From NCBI RefSeq assembly GCF_003719825.1, contig NZ_RIBS01000004.1:310001-374000 (forward strand): DNA of 64,000 nucleotides, in the 5' to 3' direction. Positions within the stretch are counted from its first letter, which is position 1. Each line of letters opens with the position of its first letter. The stretch comes from Montanilutibacter psychrotolerans (GTDB lineage Bacteria; Pseudomonadota; Gammaproteobacteria; Xanthomonadales; Xanthomonadaceae). This document shows positions 20,631 to 29,798 of this stretch, one piece after another. Below the pieces are notes generated by a model. The model was not told the origin of the DNA. It worked only from the letters and a program-made list of their open reading frames with translations, and did not search any database. The position numbers and the translations under genes are program-made.

Positions 20631-21014
20631 TCGCACCAGGCACAGCGTGATCCCGTGGCCAGGCCCGTCCATCCGACGGGCCTGGCTGCGCATCGGTCGG
20701 TCGACCGGTCACGCACGCACCAGCGCTTGTTCCACCCCGTTCCATCCACCGAAGTCCCGCCAGGGGAGGGGTTCGATGGCTGCTGATCGCACACGGGGAC
20801 GCGCCGTGGCGGCACCGACGACGTCGGGGGCGCGCCATCGCGGCGCGTTCCGTTTCAGGCACAAGGTTTCGCCCAGCGGGCCGGCATGTTGCATCCAACC
20901 ATGACGGCGTGAGCTGGCAGCAGACGTGAGGGCGCGTGCCGCCCGGCGCGTGGCTGTCCGCGGCCCGCCACGCCTTAGCGCGTTGGCGCCCCCCGGGCGC
21001 CGGCAAGGAGAGCC
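20631..21014. other. 384-bp intergenic region before the aminopeptidase gene
   Basis: It contains the hairpin at 20658-20686 and the ribosome site AAGGAGAG just before 21015. The frames that cross it are short and lack start signals. No other motif was recognised; a promoter for the aminopeptidase gene is expected. Confidence 0.6.
20658..20686 (+). terminator. Hairpin after third peptidase
   Basis: The arms GCCAGGCCCGTC and GACGGGCCTGGC are perfectly complementary over 12 bp around a five-base loop (CATCC), 27 bp after the stop codon. It is a strong candidate transcript end, although no T run follows. Confidence 0.7.
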
Positions 21015-23222
21015 ATGTTGAACGCAATCAAGACCTGCCTGCTCGCCAGTATGGTGTGCAGCGTGTTGTACGCCGGCACATCGCTGGCGCAATCCCGCCC
21101 CGTCGTTGCCCCTCCCGTGTCCGCCGTCGTCGACCCGCATGCCCCGGTCTACGTGGTCACCTCGCGGGCGACCTGGCAAGGACAGCTGCAGACGATCGCC
21201 CCCGACGCCACGTCGCGTCGCGACAGCCTCGGTCGCGAGCTGGTGGTGTCGCGCATCCGCAACCACCAAGTCAGCGATCTGGCCCGGCACGTGCACGAGA
21301 ACGAGAAGCGATGCGGCGGCTTCTTCGCGTTCGACAGCCAGGCCGCGGCCGACCGCTTCATCCGCGATGACCGCAGCGCCCAGGCGCTGGCACGTGCCTC
21401 GCTGGTGGCCTACACCATCGACAACGGCGCCACGGTGAACCCGTGGCTGGGCGCGGTGGATGCGAACCGCATCAAGTCCACGATCACGCACCTGTCCTCG
21501 TACACCAATCGCTACTTCAGCGCACCGACCGGCAAAACGTCGGCCGAGTGGATCAAGTCCAACTGGGACAGCATCACCGCCGGTCGCAGCGACATCAGCA
21601 GCGAGCTGTTCGCGTGCAGCAACTGCTCGACCCAGCCGTCGGTGATCCTGACGATCCAGGGCGCCGAGCTGCCCAGCGAGATCGTGGTGCTGGGCGCGCA
21701 CCTGGACTCGATCAACGGCAGTGGCGGCGGCAGCTCGACCCAGGTCGCACCCGGCGCCGACGACGACGCGTCCGGCATCGCCACCCTGACCGAGGTGCTG
21801 CAGGTTGCCGTCGCCAACGGCTGGCGGCCCAAGCGCACCGTCAAGTTCATGGGCTACGCGGCCGAGGAAGTTGGCCTGCGCGGGTCCAACGCGATCGCGC
21901 AATCGTTTGCGAGCGCGAGCCGCAACGTCGTGGGCGTGCTGCAGCTGGACATGACCAACTACCAGACCGGCGGCACCGAGATGCGGATCGTGTCCGACTA
22001 CTCGAACGCCGAGATGAAAACCTTCCTGGCCAATCTGTTCGATACCTACCTGGCGCCGCTGGGCATCCAGCGCGGCACCTACACCTGTGGCTACGGCTGT
22101 TCCGACCATGCGTCCTGGACCAGCGCGGGCTACCCGGCCGCGATCATGTTCGAGGGCGGCGACAGCGGCGGCGGCTACAACCCCAACATCCACACCACCG
22201 GCGACACGCTGGCGAACATGGGCAACACCGCCGCGCCGTCGGCGCATTTCGCGAAGCTCGGCCTGGCCTTCCTCGGCGAGCTCGGCAAGACCGCCGGCAC
22301 CGGCGGCAACACGCCGCCGGTCGCCAACTTCAGTTCCACCGTCAGTGGGCTGACCGCCACCTTCACCGACAGCTCCAGCGACAGCGACGGCACGATTGCC
22401 TCGCGCAGCTGGAATTTCGGTGACGGCACCACCTCCACCGCCACCAACCCCAGCAAGACCTACACCGCGGCCGGTACCTACACCGTCAGCCTGACGGTCA
22501 CCGACGACGACGGCGCCACCAACACCAAGACCCAGTCGGTCAGCGTGGGCACGGTCGGCAACGTGCTGACCAAGGGCGTGCCGGTGACCGGGCTGAGTGC
22601 GGCGGCCGGGGCATCGTTGAACTACACGATGGTGGTGCCCACGGGCGCGAGCAACCTGACCTTCACGATGTCCGGCGGCACCGGCGATGCGGACATGTAC
22701 GTGAAGTTCGGTAGCGCGCCGACCGACACGGTCTACGACTGCCGTCCGTACACCGGTGGCAACGCCGAGACGTGCACGTTCGCCGCGCCGCAGGCCGGCA
22801 CGTACCACGTGCGCCTGAAGGGCTACTCGGCATTCTCGGGCGTGAGCCTGGTGGGCGACTACGGCACGGGCGGTGGCGGCACGCAGACCTACAGCAACGC
22901 GACGGACTATGCGATTGGCGACAACGCCACCGTCGACAGCCCGATCACCGTGTCCGGCCGTACCGGCAACGCGCCCAGCAACGCTTCGGTGACCGTGGCC
23001 ATCGTGCACACCTACCAGGGTGATCTGAAGGTCGATCTGGTGGCGCCCGATGGCAGCCTCTACAACCTCCACAACCGCACCGGCGGCAGCGCCGACAACA
23101 TCAACAAGACGGTCACGCTGAATCTCTCGACCGAAGCGTTGAACGGCACGTGGAAGTTGCGCGTCAACGACAACGCCGGTGGCGACACCGGCAAGATCGA
23201 CAGCTGGACGATCACCTTCTGA
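21015..23222 (+). CDS. Secreted M28 zinc aminopeptidase with PKD-PPC-P-domain tail
   Basis: 735 residues. Signal peptide of about 25 residues (LYAGTSLA-Q), a propeptide, then an M28 domain (about 150-425) of the Vibrio leucyl aminopeptidase type. Metal-site motifs: His229 (GAHLDS), Asp249-251 (GADDDASG), the general base and ligand pair Glu284/Glu285 (AAEEVGL), Asp312 (QLDMT) and His393 (NIHTTGDT). CGYGCSDH supplies a likely disulfide near the pocket. The tail is PKD 431-512, PPC 515-618 and P-domain 623-735. AGGAG precedes the ATG. It would complete digestion by trimming N-termini of peptides made by the neighbouring enzymes. Confidence 0.93.
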   Translation: MLNAIKTCLLASMVCSVLYAGTSLAQSRPVVAPPVSAVVDPHAPVYVVTSRATWQGQLQTIAPDATSRRDSLGRELVVSRIRNHQVSDLARHVHENEKRCGGFFAFDSQAAADRFIRDDRSAQALARASLVAYTIDNGATVNPWLGAVDANRIKSTITHLSSYTNRYFSAPTGKTSAEWIKSNWDSITAGRSDISSELFACSNCSTQPSVILTIQGAELPSEIVVLGAHLDSINGSGGGSSTQVAPGADDDASGIATLTEVLQVAVANGWRPKRTVKFMGYAAEEVGLRGSNAIAQSFASASRNVVGVLQLDMTNYQTGGTEMRIVSDYSNAEMKTFLANLFDTYLAPLGIQRGTYTCGYGCSDHASWTSAGYPAAIMFEGGDSGGGYNPNIHTTGDTLANMGNTAAPSAHFAKLGLAFLGELGKTAGTGGNTPPVANFSSTVSGLTATFTDSSSDSDGTIASRSWNFGDGTTSTATNPSKTYTAAGTYTVSLTVTDDDGATNTKTQSVSVGTVGNVLTKGVPVTGLSAAAGASLNYTMVVPTGASNLTFTMSGGTGDADMYVKFGSAPTDTVYDCRPYTGGNAETCTFAAPQAGTYHVRLKGYSAFSGVSLVGDYGTGGGGTQTYSNATDYAIGDNATVDSPITVSGRTGNAPSNASVTVAIVHTYQGDLKVDLVAPDGSLYNLHNRTGGSADNINKTVTLNLSTEALNGTWKLRVNDNAGGDTGKIDSWTITF
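22301..23222 (+). repeat. C-terminal cassette copy 4 (PKD-PPC-P), direct repeat
   Basis: 922 bp, gapless. Its P-domain matches copy 3 (NATDYAIGDN), while its PKD start is the most diverged of the four (NFSSTVSGLTATFTDSSSDS). The PPC block between is almost identical in all four genes. Confidence 0.95.
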
Positions 23223-23251
23223 CCTTGCCGGCACCCGCCCCGTGAAACAGA

Positions 23252-23279
23252 ACGAAACCCGCCGTGAGGCGGGTTTCGT
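23252..23279 (+). terminator. Terminator after the aminopeptidase gene
   Basis: The arms ACGAAACCCGCC and GGCGGGTTTCGT pair perfectly over 12 bp with a GTGA loop, 30 bp after the stop codon. The T-containing 3' arm followed by CTGG makes this the best intrinsic-terminator candidate of the peptidase array. The 372-bp gap 23223-23594 contains only this hairpin and the opposing one at 23485-23506. Confidence 0.8.
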
Positions 23280-23484
23280 CTGGGGGAGGGCAGGTTCGCG
23301 CGCAGGCATCGCGCCAGTGATCTTCAACGACGCGTGGGTGGCCGGCCCGCGGCGATGCCGTTCGAGACGGCGGACGATGCGCGGATGACCTGGGGGCTCG
23401 GCCTCAATCCGCGCGCGGTCGACAGGGCTGTCGTGCCGGAGAACGGCCGTCGCCGCCACAAACACCACCAGCGCCACAAAGCAA

Positions 23485-23506
23485 AAGCCCACCTTGCGGT
23501 GGGCTT
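23485..23506 (-). terminator. Terminator of rpmB-rpmG
   Basis: Read on the minus strand, AAGCCCACC and GGTGGGCTT pair over nine bases around GCAA, followed by TTGCTTTG. The T-rich tail is on the minus side, so this is an intrinsic terminator for the ribosomal protein transcript that ends at 23595. Confidence 0.85.
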
Positions 23507-23594
23507 CTGGTCTTGCATCGAAGGTGATCGATCCGCTTGCGCGGCAGTAACGCAGTGCCGGGGTGTTCGCGCGGTGCGCGTACGCGCCGCTGCC

Positions 23595-23759
23595 TTACTT
23601 GATCTTGCCTTCCTTGTACGGAACGTGCTTGCGGACGACGGGATCGTACTTCTTGATCTCCATCTTGCCGGGCGTGTTCTTCTTGTTCTTGTCGGTGGTG
23701 TAGAAGTGGCCGGTGCCGGCCGTCGAGATCAGGCGGATCTTGTCACGCTTGGAAGCCAT
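23595..23759 (-). CDS. rpmG: Ribosomal protein L33
   Basis: A 54-residue basic protein reading [20 protein letters not shown] and ending in KEGKIK, typical of bacterial L33 of the large ribosomal subunit. It lacks the CxxC zinc pairs, so it is the zinc-independent (C-minus) form. It lies 13 bp after rpmB with a canonical AGGAGG ribosome site, the usual rpmB-rpmG pair. It was too short for the long-frame list. Confidence 0.98.
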   Translation of the reverse strand: MASKRDKIRLISTAGTGHFYTTDKNKKNTPGKMEIKKYDPVVRKHVPYKEGKIK

Positions 23760-23772
23760 GGTTCAGTCCTCC

Positions 23773-24009
23773 TCAGATCTTTTCGCCGCGGGCGCGGAGC
23801 TCGGCGAGAACGGAATCGATACCGTTCTTGTCGATGGTGCGCATGGCAGCAGTGGAAACACGCAGCTTCACCCAACGGTTCTCGGAAGCGACCCAGAAGC
23901 GGCGCTCATGGAGGTTCGGGAGGAAACGGCGGCGGGTCTTGTTCATGGCGTGCGAGACGTTGTTACCAGTCGTCGTTCGCTTGCCAGTCACTTGGCATAC
24001 ACGGGACAT
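23773..24009 (-). CDS. rpmB: Ribosomal protein L28
   Basis: 78 residues starting [20 protein letters not shown] and containing the [17 protein letters not shown] segment diagnostic of L28, a large-subunit protein needed for 70S assembly. The ATG at 24009 gives the standard length; the longer open frame upstream is antisense to other sequence. It is co-transcribed with rpmG downstream. Confidence 0.98.
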   Translation of the reverse strand: MSRVCQVTGKRTTTGNNVSHAMNKTRRRFLPNLHERRFWVASENRWVKLRVSTAAMRTIDKNGIDSVLAELRARGEKI

Positions 24010-24351
24010 ACGCACCTCGAAAGGACTATTGGTGCTCCCCTTGGCCAGGGGGGCGGCGGCCCCGGCACCCGGCGGACTCCGCGGGCGGCGCGCGATACGG
24101 GCTGGAAACGCTGCGGGCAGCGGCTCGCTGTACAGGGGCCGGCCGGAATCGCGCTTCCGGTACGGCTCGGCACCCCGAAAAGCAGGCGCCGGACACAGCG
24201 AGCCGCGCATTGTGCCGATGTTTTCCTTGTTTCGCAAGGACTTGCGGGGGGTGCTGGCCCAGGTGGCGACCGGCCGGGGGTGCTGCACCCGAGCCGGCGC
24301 GGGGGGTAACCTGTGCGCTGGCCAAGCGGGGCCGGGTGACGGGAGGGCGGC
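24010..24351. other. 342-bp divergent intergenic region, rpmB / GFA-family gene
   Basis: It separates the divergent starts of rpmB (minus) and the GFA-family gene (plus) and so should hold two promoters. The sequence is very GC-rich with runs of G and C. No clear promoter, repeat or small gene was recognised. Confidence 0.55.
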
Positions 24352-24753
24352 ATGGCGATCCGATACGCGAGCTGCAGCTGTGGGCAATTGCGGATGGGCT
24401 GCCGGGACGAACCGTTCCTGGTCTCGGTCTGTCATTGCCTGGCCTGCCAGCAGCGCACCGGCAGCGCTTTTGGCATCCAGGCGCGCTTCCAGCGTGACCA
24501 GGTGCAGCAGGCCGCGGGCCGCTCGACGATCTACGTGCGCATCTCCGACAGCGGCACCGCGGTGACCTACCACTTCTGCCCGGAATGCGGCAGCACGGTC
24601 TACTGGGTGGTCAACGGCGTGCCCGACATGGTGGCCGTGGCGGTCGGCGCGTTTGCCGACCCGGATTTCCCGGCACCGGCCGTGTCGGTGTTCGAAGCCA
24701 GCCGCCACGAATGGGTGGGCGTCGGCGGCGACGGGCTCCAGCACAACGACTGA
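24352..24753 (+). CDS. GFA-family zinc protein (CENP-V/Gfa fold)
   Basis: 133 residues with the cysteine arrangement of the GFA (glutathione-dependent formaldehyde-activating enzyme) fold: CSCGQ near residue 8, [15 protein letters not shown] around 27-42, and FCPECGS near 77-83, which together bind structural and catalytic-type zinc. Family members include the formaldehyde-glutathione adduct former and many proteins of unknown role. The substrate cannot be assigned here. It converges with the downstream LAB_N gene with 23 bp between stop codons. Confidence 0.85.
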   Translation: MAIRYASCSCGQLRMGCRDEPFLVSVCHCLACQQRTGSAFGIQARFQRDQVQQAAGRSTIYVRISDSGTAVTYHFCPECGSTVYWVVNGVPDMVAVAVGAFADPDFPAPAVSVFEASRHEWVGVGGDGLQHND

Positions 24754-24776
24754 ATCGACCGTCGCGCAGGCTTGCC

Positions 24777-25118
24777 CTAATGGCTCGCCTTCTCGCGGTG
24801 CCAGCCGCGGTGACGGATGTCCAGCCACAGGCTGTAGGCCGCGGTGAACGCCGGGAACACGTTCTGGATCACGCCGACCGAGTCCTGCTTCTGCGAGAAC
24901 ACGAAGTAGCTCAGCGTCATCGCGCTGCCGACCAGGCTCATGTACCAGAACAGCCGCGGGATCACCGGCTTGCCTTGCTTGCGCGAGGCGAGGAACTGCA
25001 CCAGCCAGCGGCCGCCGAACATCAGCGCGCCGGTCAGGCCGATCAGCTTCCACGGCGACATGTGCAGCCCGGTCCATTCGAGCCAGGCGATTGGCGCATT
25101 CATGAAGTCGACGGGCAT
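24777..25118 (-). CDS. LAB_N-type small membrane protein (lipid A biosynthesis N-terminal domain)
   Basis: 113 residues with three hydrophobic segments. It matches the lipid-A-disaccharide-synthase N-terminal (LAB_N) family through [39 protein letters not shown] and the [15 protein letters not shown] segment. It is the last gene of an epimerase-GT2-LAB_N operon and begins 2 bp after the glycosyltransferase stop. Members of this family often accompany polyprenyl-phosphate sugar transferases and are thought to aid lipid-linked sugar handling. Exact function unknown. Confidence 0.82.
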   Translation of the reverse strand: MPVDFMNAPIAWLEWTGLHMSPWKLIGLTGALMFGGRWLVQFLASRKQGKPVIPRLFWYMSLVGSAMTLSYFVFSQKQDSVGVIQNVFPAFTAAYSLWLDIRHRGWHREKASH

Positions 25119-25120
25119 GC

Positions 25121-25861
25121 TCAGACCTCCTCGAGCCGGGTGACCTTGCCGCGCCGGATCAGCCAGGCCACGCCACGCAGGTCGGCAATCCCGACCAGGG
25201 CACGGTTGAGATTGTTGTACTTGGACACGCCGGTACCGCGCGCGCGGTGATTGACCGGCACGCTGACGGTCTTCCAGCCCGCTCGCTGCATCAGCGCCGG
25301 CAGGTAGCGGTGCATGTGGTTGAAGTGCGGCAGGTCCAGGAACGCCTCGCGCTCGAACAGCTTGATGCCGCAGCCGGTGTCGGGGGTGGCGTCGCGCAGC
25401 ATCCGGCTGCGGATCGCGTTGGCCCATTTCGACGCCCAGCGCTTGCTGCCGCTGTCCTGTCGGTTGACGCGCCAGCCGGCGAACAGTTTCACGTCCGGGG
25501 AGGACTTCGCGCGTTCGGCGATCAGCTTCGGGATGTCGGCCGGGTCGTTCTGGCCATCGCCGTCGAGCGTGGCGATCCATTCACCGCGCGCGGCCTTGAC
25601 GCCGTTGCGCACCGCAGTGCTTTGCCCGCTTTGGGTGACGTGGTGGACCACGCGCAGTTCGGGCACCTCGGACTTGAGCTGGCGCAACACCGCAAGGGTG
25701 TCGTCGCGCGAGTGGTCGTCGACGTAGACGATCTCGAAATCGCCCCCCTCGGCGGCGGTGCGACCGCGCAGTGCCGCGGTGATCTCGTGCACCAGCGGGG
25801 CGACGTTGCCCTGCTCGTTGAACACCGGGACGACGACGGAAAGCCGGGGATTGCTGCTCAT
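25121..25861 (-). CDS. Family 2 glycosyltransferase (polyprenyl/dolichyl-phosphate sugar synthase type)
   Basis: 246 residues with a GT-A fold. The start [19 protein letters not shown], the nucleotide-sugar motif [11 protein letters not shown] and the metal motif [11 protein letters not shown] are those of dolichyl-phosphate mannose synthase-like enzymes that put a sugar on a polyprenyl phosphate. There is no C-terminal membrane pair, so the neighbouring LAB_N protein may supply the membrane part. It overlaps the epimerase gene by 4 nt (ATGA). The sugar may be the uronic acid or galactose-type product of that epimerase, by context only. Confidence 0.88.
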   Translation of the reverse strand: MSSNPRLSVVVPVFNEQGNVAPLVHEITAALRGRTAAEGGDFEIVYVDDHSRDDTLAVLRQLKSEVPELRVVHHVTQSGQSTAVRNGVKAARGEWIATLDGDGQNDPADIPKLIAERAKSSPDVKLFAGWRVNRQDSGSKRWASKWANAIRSRMLRDATPDTGCGIKLFEREAFLDLPHFNHMHRYLPALMQRAGWKTVSVPVNHRARGTGVSKYNNLNRALVGIADLRGVAWLIRRGKVTRLEEV

Positions 25862-26832
25862 GCGTTCTCACCAAAGTACGTGCGGCACCATTCCACCACC
25901 GACGGCAGGCCCTGGGCGATGGTGATCGACGGATCGAAGCCGAACGCCGCCTGCGCGCGCGAGGTGTCGGCCATGGTCTCCACCATGTCGCCCGGCTGCA
26001 TCGGCCGGTAGACCTTCTGCGCGGGGACGCCGGCGGCCTGTTCGATCACCGCGATGAAGTGCTCCAGCTCGACCGGCGTGTGGTTGCCCAGGTTGAACAC
26101 ACGATGCCGGCCCTCGTCGGCCGGCGCGGCGTCGAGCGCGCCGAGCACGCCGGCGACGATGTCGTCGACATGGGTGAAATCGCGCCGCATGCGCCCGTGG
26201 TTGAAGACCTCGATCGGGCGCCGCGCAAGCACCGCGCGCGAGAACAGCAGCGGCGCCATGTCGGGCCGGCCCCAGGGGCCGTACACGGTGAAGAAGCGCA
26301 ACCCGGTCGCGCGCAGGCCGTACAGCTGCGCGTAGGTGTAGGCCATCAGCTCATTGGCCGCCTTGGTGGCCGCGTACAGCGAGCGCGGCTGGTCCACGCG
26401 CTGGTCTTCGGAGTACGGCGGCGTCGCCGAATCGCCGTACACCGACGACGAACTCGCGTACACCAGGTGCTGGATGTCGCGGTGCCGGCACAGTTCGAGC
26501 ACGTTGACGAAGCCGGCGACGTTGCTGTCGACGTAGGCGTGCGGATTGAGCAGCGAGTAGCGCACGCCCGCCTGGGCCGCGAGGTGGATCACGCGGGTGG
26601 GGCGGATCTCCCCGAACAGCGCGTCCAGGCCCTCGCGGTCGGTCAGGTCCAGCGTGCGGATATCGACCTGCGGGCACAGCGCGGCGACGCGATCGCGCTT
26701 GAGTTGTGGATCGTAGTAGTCGTTGAAGCTGTCGAGCCCCACTACCGTTTCGCCGCGCGCCTGCAGCGCACGACAGGTGTAGGCACCGATGAAGCCGGCT
26801 GCGCCGGTGACTAGCGTGACTGGCTTGGACAT
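25858..26832 (-). CDS. NAD-dependent nucleotide-sugar epimerase (UDP-glucuronate 4-epimerase-like)
   Basis: 324 residues, an extended short-chain dehydrogenase/reductase. The NAD motif is VTGAAGFIGAYTCRAL. The catalytic pieces are YASSSSVYGD and YAATKAANE (Tyr and Lys of YxxxK), with the sugar-nucleotide loop RFFTVYGPWGRPDMA. NDYYDPQLKRDR is typical of UDP-glucuronate 4-epimerases, which make UDP-galacturonate. The ATG at 26832 places the Rossmann motif at residue 8. It is the first gene of a three-gene operon with GT2 and LAB_N, suggesting envelope lipid or lipid A sugar decoration. Confidence 0.88.
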   Translation of the reverse strand: MSKPVTLVTGAAGFIGAYTCRALQARGETVVGLDSFNDYYDPQLKRDRVAALCPQVDIRTLDLTDREGLDALFGEIRPTRVIHLAAQAGVRYSLLNPHAYVDSNVAGFVNVLELCRHRDIQHLVYASSSSVYGDSATPPYSEDQRVDQPRSLYAATKAANELMAYTYAQLYGLRATGLRFFTVYGPWGRPDMAPLLFSRAVLARRPIEVFNHGRMRRDFTHVDDIVAGVLGALDAAPADEGRHRVFNLGNHTPVELEHFIAVIEQAAGVPAQKVYRPMQPGDMVETMADTSRAQAAFGFDPSITIAQGLPSVVEWCRTYFGENA

Positions 26833-27042
26833 GGTCTGGCCGTGTGGCGGTGGGCGACAGGGCAACCGGACTGCATCGCGCAGGATCGGCCGTGTCGGGC
26901 GATCCTGCCGGTGGTCCGGCGCCGGGCGGTCGCGCAGGATGCGCCTGCGGGTGTCTGAAAAACGTAAATCCGTGGGTGGGTGCCGATTCGTGCTGCGTGC
27001 GCGAAGGCGGGTTCTCCCGCCCCGCCTCGCGCCGGTCGGGCG

Positions 27043-27966
27043 CTACTCGACCTTGCCGCGCAGCTTTTCCAGCACGCCGTCGAGGGAGTCCAGATCGCTG
27101 TAATGGATCACCAGGCGACCCTTTCCGCCGCGGCCGTGCAGCACGTTGACCTTGGTGTTCAACGACTCGGACAGCTCGCGCTCGAGCGTGGCGATGTCGG
27201 CCTGCGGCTTGGCCTTGATGGGCTTGGGCCGGCCGCCGTTCACCGGCAGCACGCCGGCAGCCAGCAGCTGCACGCGGTGTTCGACCTCGCGCACCGACCA
27301 GCCGTTTTCGGCGGCCTGCCGCGCCAGCGCGATCGCCGCCTGCGGCGTCAGCGCGAGCAGGGCGCGGGCATGGCCCATCTCGATGGCGCGGGTTTCCACC
27401 AGCACGCGGATTTCGGCCGGAAGCTCCAGCAGGCGCAGCAGGTTGGACACCGCGGCGCGCGAACGGCCCACGGCCTCGGCGGCCTGCGCGTGGGTCAGGT
27501 CGAACTCGTCGATCAGCCGCTGCAGCGCGGTGGCTTCTTCGAGCGGGTTGAGGTCTTCGCGCTGGATGTTCTCGATCAGCGCCATCGCGACCACGGTGCG
27601 GTCGTCGACCTCGCGCACCACGACCGGGATCTCGATCAGACCGGCCAGCTGCGACGCGCGCCAGCGGCGTTCGCCGGCGATGATTTCGTAAGTCTTGCTG
27701 CCGCGGATGCCATCGCCGCGCGCGACCTCGCGCACCACGATCGGCTGGATCACGCCCTGTGCCTTGATCGACTCGGCCAGCTCGCCGAGCTTCTCCTCGT
27801 CCCAATGCTTGCGCGGCTGGTACCTGCCGGCGCTGATCGCATCGACCGGCAGGTTGCGCAGCACGTCACTCGGGGTGGCTTCCAATGCCGGTGCCTCGGC
27901 GGCGGCCTTCGGGCCGAGCAGGGCTTCCAGGCCGCGACCGAGGCCGCGCTTCTTCGCTGCACTCAT
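27043..27966 (-). CDS. parB: Chromosome partitioning protein ParB
   Basis: 307 residues. The N-terminal MSAAKKRGLGRGLEALLG is the ParA-stimulating peptide typical of ParB. The CTPase/nuclease-like domain contains RYQPRKHWD, IAGERRWRAS and ALIENIQREDLNPLEEA; the HTH that reads parS is around LTHAQAAEAVGRSRAAVSNLLRLL; the C-terminal dimer domain ends the protein. It overlaps parA by 4 nt. No canonical parS palindrome was noticed in the window by eye. Confidence 0.97.
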   Translation of the reverse strand: MSAAKKRGLGRGLEALLGPKAAAEAPALEATPSDVLRNLPVDAISAGRYQPRKHWDEEKLGELAESIKAQGVIQPIVVREVARGDGIRGSKTYEIIAGERRWRASQLAGLIEIPVVVREVDDRTVVAMALIENIQREDLNPLEEATALQRLIDEFDLTHAQAAEAVGRSRAAVSNLLRLLELPAEIRVLVETRAIEMGHARALLALTPQAAIALARQAAENGWSVREVEHRVQLLAAGVLPVNGGRPKPIKAKPQADIATLERELSESLNTKVNVLHGRGGKGRLVIHYSDLDSLDGVLEKLRGKVE

Positions 27967-28781
27967 GCCGTGGCCTCGCGGGGTTCGGCCTTGCCGGCCT
28001 GACGGAGGGCCTGATCGCGCTCGCGCTGGCGGCGCAGCACTTCACCGGCGAGGCCGAGATAGGCCACGCCGCCGCGGCTGGCGCGGTCGTAACCCACGAT
28101 GCTCTGGCCATGGCTGGGCGCTTCGGCCAGACGGACGTTGCGCGGCACGATGGTGCGGAACACCTTGTCGCCGAAGTGGTTGGTCAGCTCGGCCGACACC
28201 GCGTTGGCCAGGTTGTTGCGCACGTCGAACATGGTGCGCAGCACGCCTTCAATTTCCAGGCCCGGGTTGAGCCTGGCCTTGAGCGCTTCGATCGTGTCGA
28301 GCAGGGCGCTGATGCCTTCGAGGGCGTAGTACTCGCACTGCATCGGCACGATGATCGAATCGGCCGCGGTCAACGCGTTGAGCGTGAGCAGCGACAGAGC
28401 CGGCGGGCAGTCGATCAGGATGTAGTCGTAATGCACGCGCAGTGGGGCCAGCGCGACCTTCAGGCGCTGCTCGCGCGCGTCCTCGTTCATCAGCCGGATT
28501 TCGGCCGCGGTGAGTTCGATGTTGCTCGGCAGCAGGTCGAAGTCTTCCTCGGTGCGCACCAGGATCGAGGCCGCGTCGGCCTCGCCGAGCAGCACGTCGC
28601 AGACCGAACTTTCGACCGCGCGCTTGTCGATGCCGCTGCCCATCGTCGCGTTGCCCTGCGAGTCGAGATCGACCAGCAGCACCCGCTTGGGTGCGCGGGC
28701 GAGCGCGGCCGCGAGGTTGACGGCGGTTGTGGTCTTGCCGACCCCGCCTTTCTGGTTGGCGATGGCGATGATGCGGGCCAT
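27963..28781 (-). CDS. parA: Chromosome partitioning ATPase ParA (Soj)
   Basis: 272 residues with the deviant Walker A motif NQKGGVGKTTTAVNLAAAL at residues 9-27, the switch region LLVDLDSQGN and the Walker B-like ILIDCPPALS. This is the chromosomal Soj type without the N-terminal DNA-binding extension of plasmid ParA. It uses ATP and non-specific DNA binding to move ParB-bound origins. It is upstream of parB and downstream of rsmG on the same strand, the usual origin-proximal order. Confidence 0.97.
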   Translation of the reverse strand: MARIIAIANQKGGVGKTTTAVNLAAALARAPKRVLLVDLDSQGNATMGSGIDKRAVESSVCDVLLGEADAASILVRTEEDFDLLPSNIELTAAEIRLMNEDAREQRLKVALAPLRVHYDYILIDCPPALSLLTLNALTAADSIIVPMQCEYYALEGISALLDTIEALKARLNPGLEIEGVLRTMFDVRNNLANAVSAELTNHFGDKVFRTIVPRNVRLAEAPSHGQSIVGYDRASRGGVAYLGLAGEVLRRQRERDQALRQAGKAEPREATA

Positions 28782-29083
28782 GCGGCTCGTCCCCTGCTGT
28801 TCGGGCTGTGATGCTGATGAGGGCGACGCAGGCGTCGCACGGACTGGGGATTATGCCCGCTGGGGCGCGCCGATGCGTGTACGGGGCCCGGCCGGGCGAC
28901 CGGCGAGGCTGCCGTGGGCCGGGCCGATCGACGGGATCGGGCCGCCGGGCCGTGCTTTGGGCCGTGGCCGGGTCGACCGGTGCGTCCGGACTGGGCAGAT
29001 GGTTCGGGCCGCGCGGCCGCGCGTGGCGGCCGTCGGTGGCACGGTGGGCAGGCCACGCGGCGGGTGGGCCGCGCGCCGCGGGC
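28782..29083. other. 302-bp gap between rsmG and parA
   Basis: G-rich on the plus strand with repeated GGGCCG-type words. It separates rsmG from parA, which lie on the same strand, and probably carries the parA promoter. The frames crossing it have very skewed composition and no ribosome site. No gene or parS-like palindrome was recognised. Confidence 0.55.
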
Positions 29084-29737
29084 TCAGTTGCGCGTCACCA
29101 CCACCAGGTGGCGTTCCGCGTCCAGGCCCGGCACACGCAGCGGGTGCGAGGTCCGAAGCGTCCAGCCGGCCGGCATCGCGTCCAACTCCTCGACGGGGTG
29201 GACGCCCTTCATCGCGAGCAGTTGGCCGCCGTCGGCCAGCAGGTGGCCGCCCAGCTCGAGGATCAGCGGAATCGTTGCCAGCGCCCGTGCGGTGATCGCC
29301 GCGTACGCGCCCGGCTCATCCAGCGCCTCGATCCGCGATTCGGCCACGCGCACGTCCTTGAGACCGAGTTGGCGCACGGCTTCGCGCATGAACCTCGCCT
29401 TCTTGCCGTTGCTCTCGACCAGGGTCACGCGCAGCCCGGGTTTGACGATCGCCAAGGGGATGCCGGGAAGCCCGGCGCCGGTGCCGAGGTCGGCAAGCGC
29501 GCCGCCGCTGGCCACCAGGCCGTCGACGTACGGGTGCATGGCCAGCGAATCGAGCAGGTGCTTGGACACCATCTCGCGTGGGTCGCGCACCGCGGTCAGG
29601 TTGTAGGTCTTGTTCCAGCGCAGCAACAACGCGAGGTAGTCGAGCAGAGGCGTGGCGAAGGAGCGGTCGAGACCCAGCGTGGCCAGCCCGGATTCGAGCA
29701 GGGGACGCAGGTCGGGGGGCAGGGTGGCGGTATTCAT
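29084..29737 (-). CDS. rsmG: 16S rRNA (guanine527-N7)-methyltransferase RsmG
   Basis: 217 residues. The SAM-binding motif is [17 protein letters not shown], with [20 protein letters not shown] upstream, the signature of RsmG (GidB), which methylates G527 of 16S rRNA. The ATG at 29737 gives the family length; the longer frame runs into a neighbouring coding region. It lies upstream of parAB on the same strand, a conserved arrangement. Confidence 0.96.
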   Translation of the reverse strand: MNTATLPPDLRPLLESGLATLGLDRSFATPLLDYLALLLRWNKTYNLTAVRDPREMVSKHLLDSLAMHPYVDGLVASGGALADLGTGAGLPGIPLAIVKPGLRVTLVESNGKKARFMREAVRQLGLKDVRVAESRIEALDEPGAYAAITARALATIPLILELGGHLLADGGQLLAMKGVHPVEELDAMPAGWTLRTSHPLRVPGLDAERHLVVVTRN

Positions 29738-29798
29738 CGGGGCGGAAGTATCGCCGATGGCGCCGTCCGGAGGCGGATCGCTGCCGCCGCCGCGTGCC

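Noticed and set aside
20709-23492. Minus-strand frame of 927 codons opposite the aminopeptidase
   Set aside because: Same reason: antisense to the M28 gene and its cassette, with a composition typical of GC-rich shadows.
28808-29083. Frames in the G-rich gap between rsmG and parA
   Set aside because: Product rich in Gly, Arg and Ala without features; no start signal.
27043-29737. parS site near parAB
   Set aside because: Looked for the GTTTCACGTGAAAC-type palindrome by eye on both strands and found none; it may lie outside the window.
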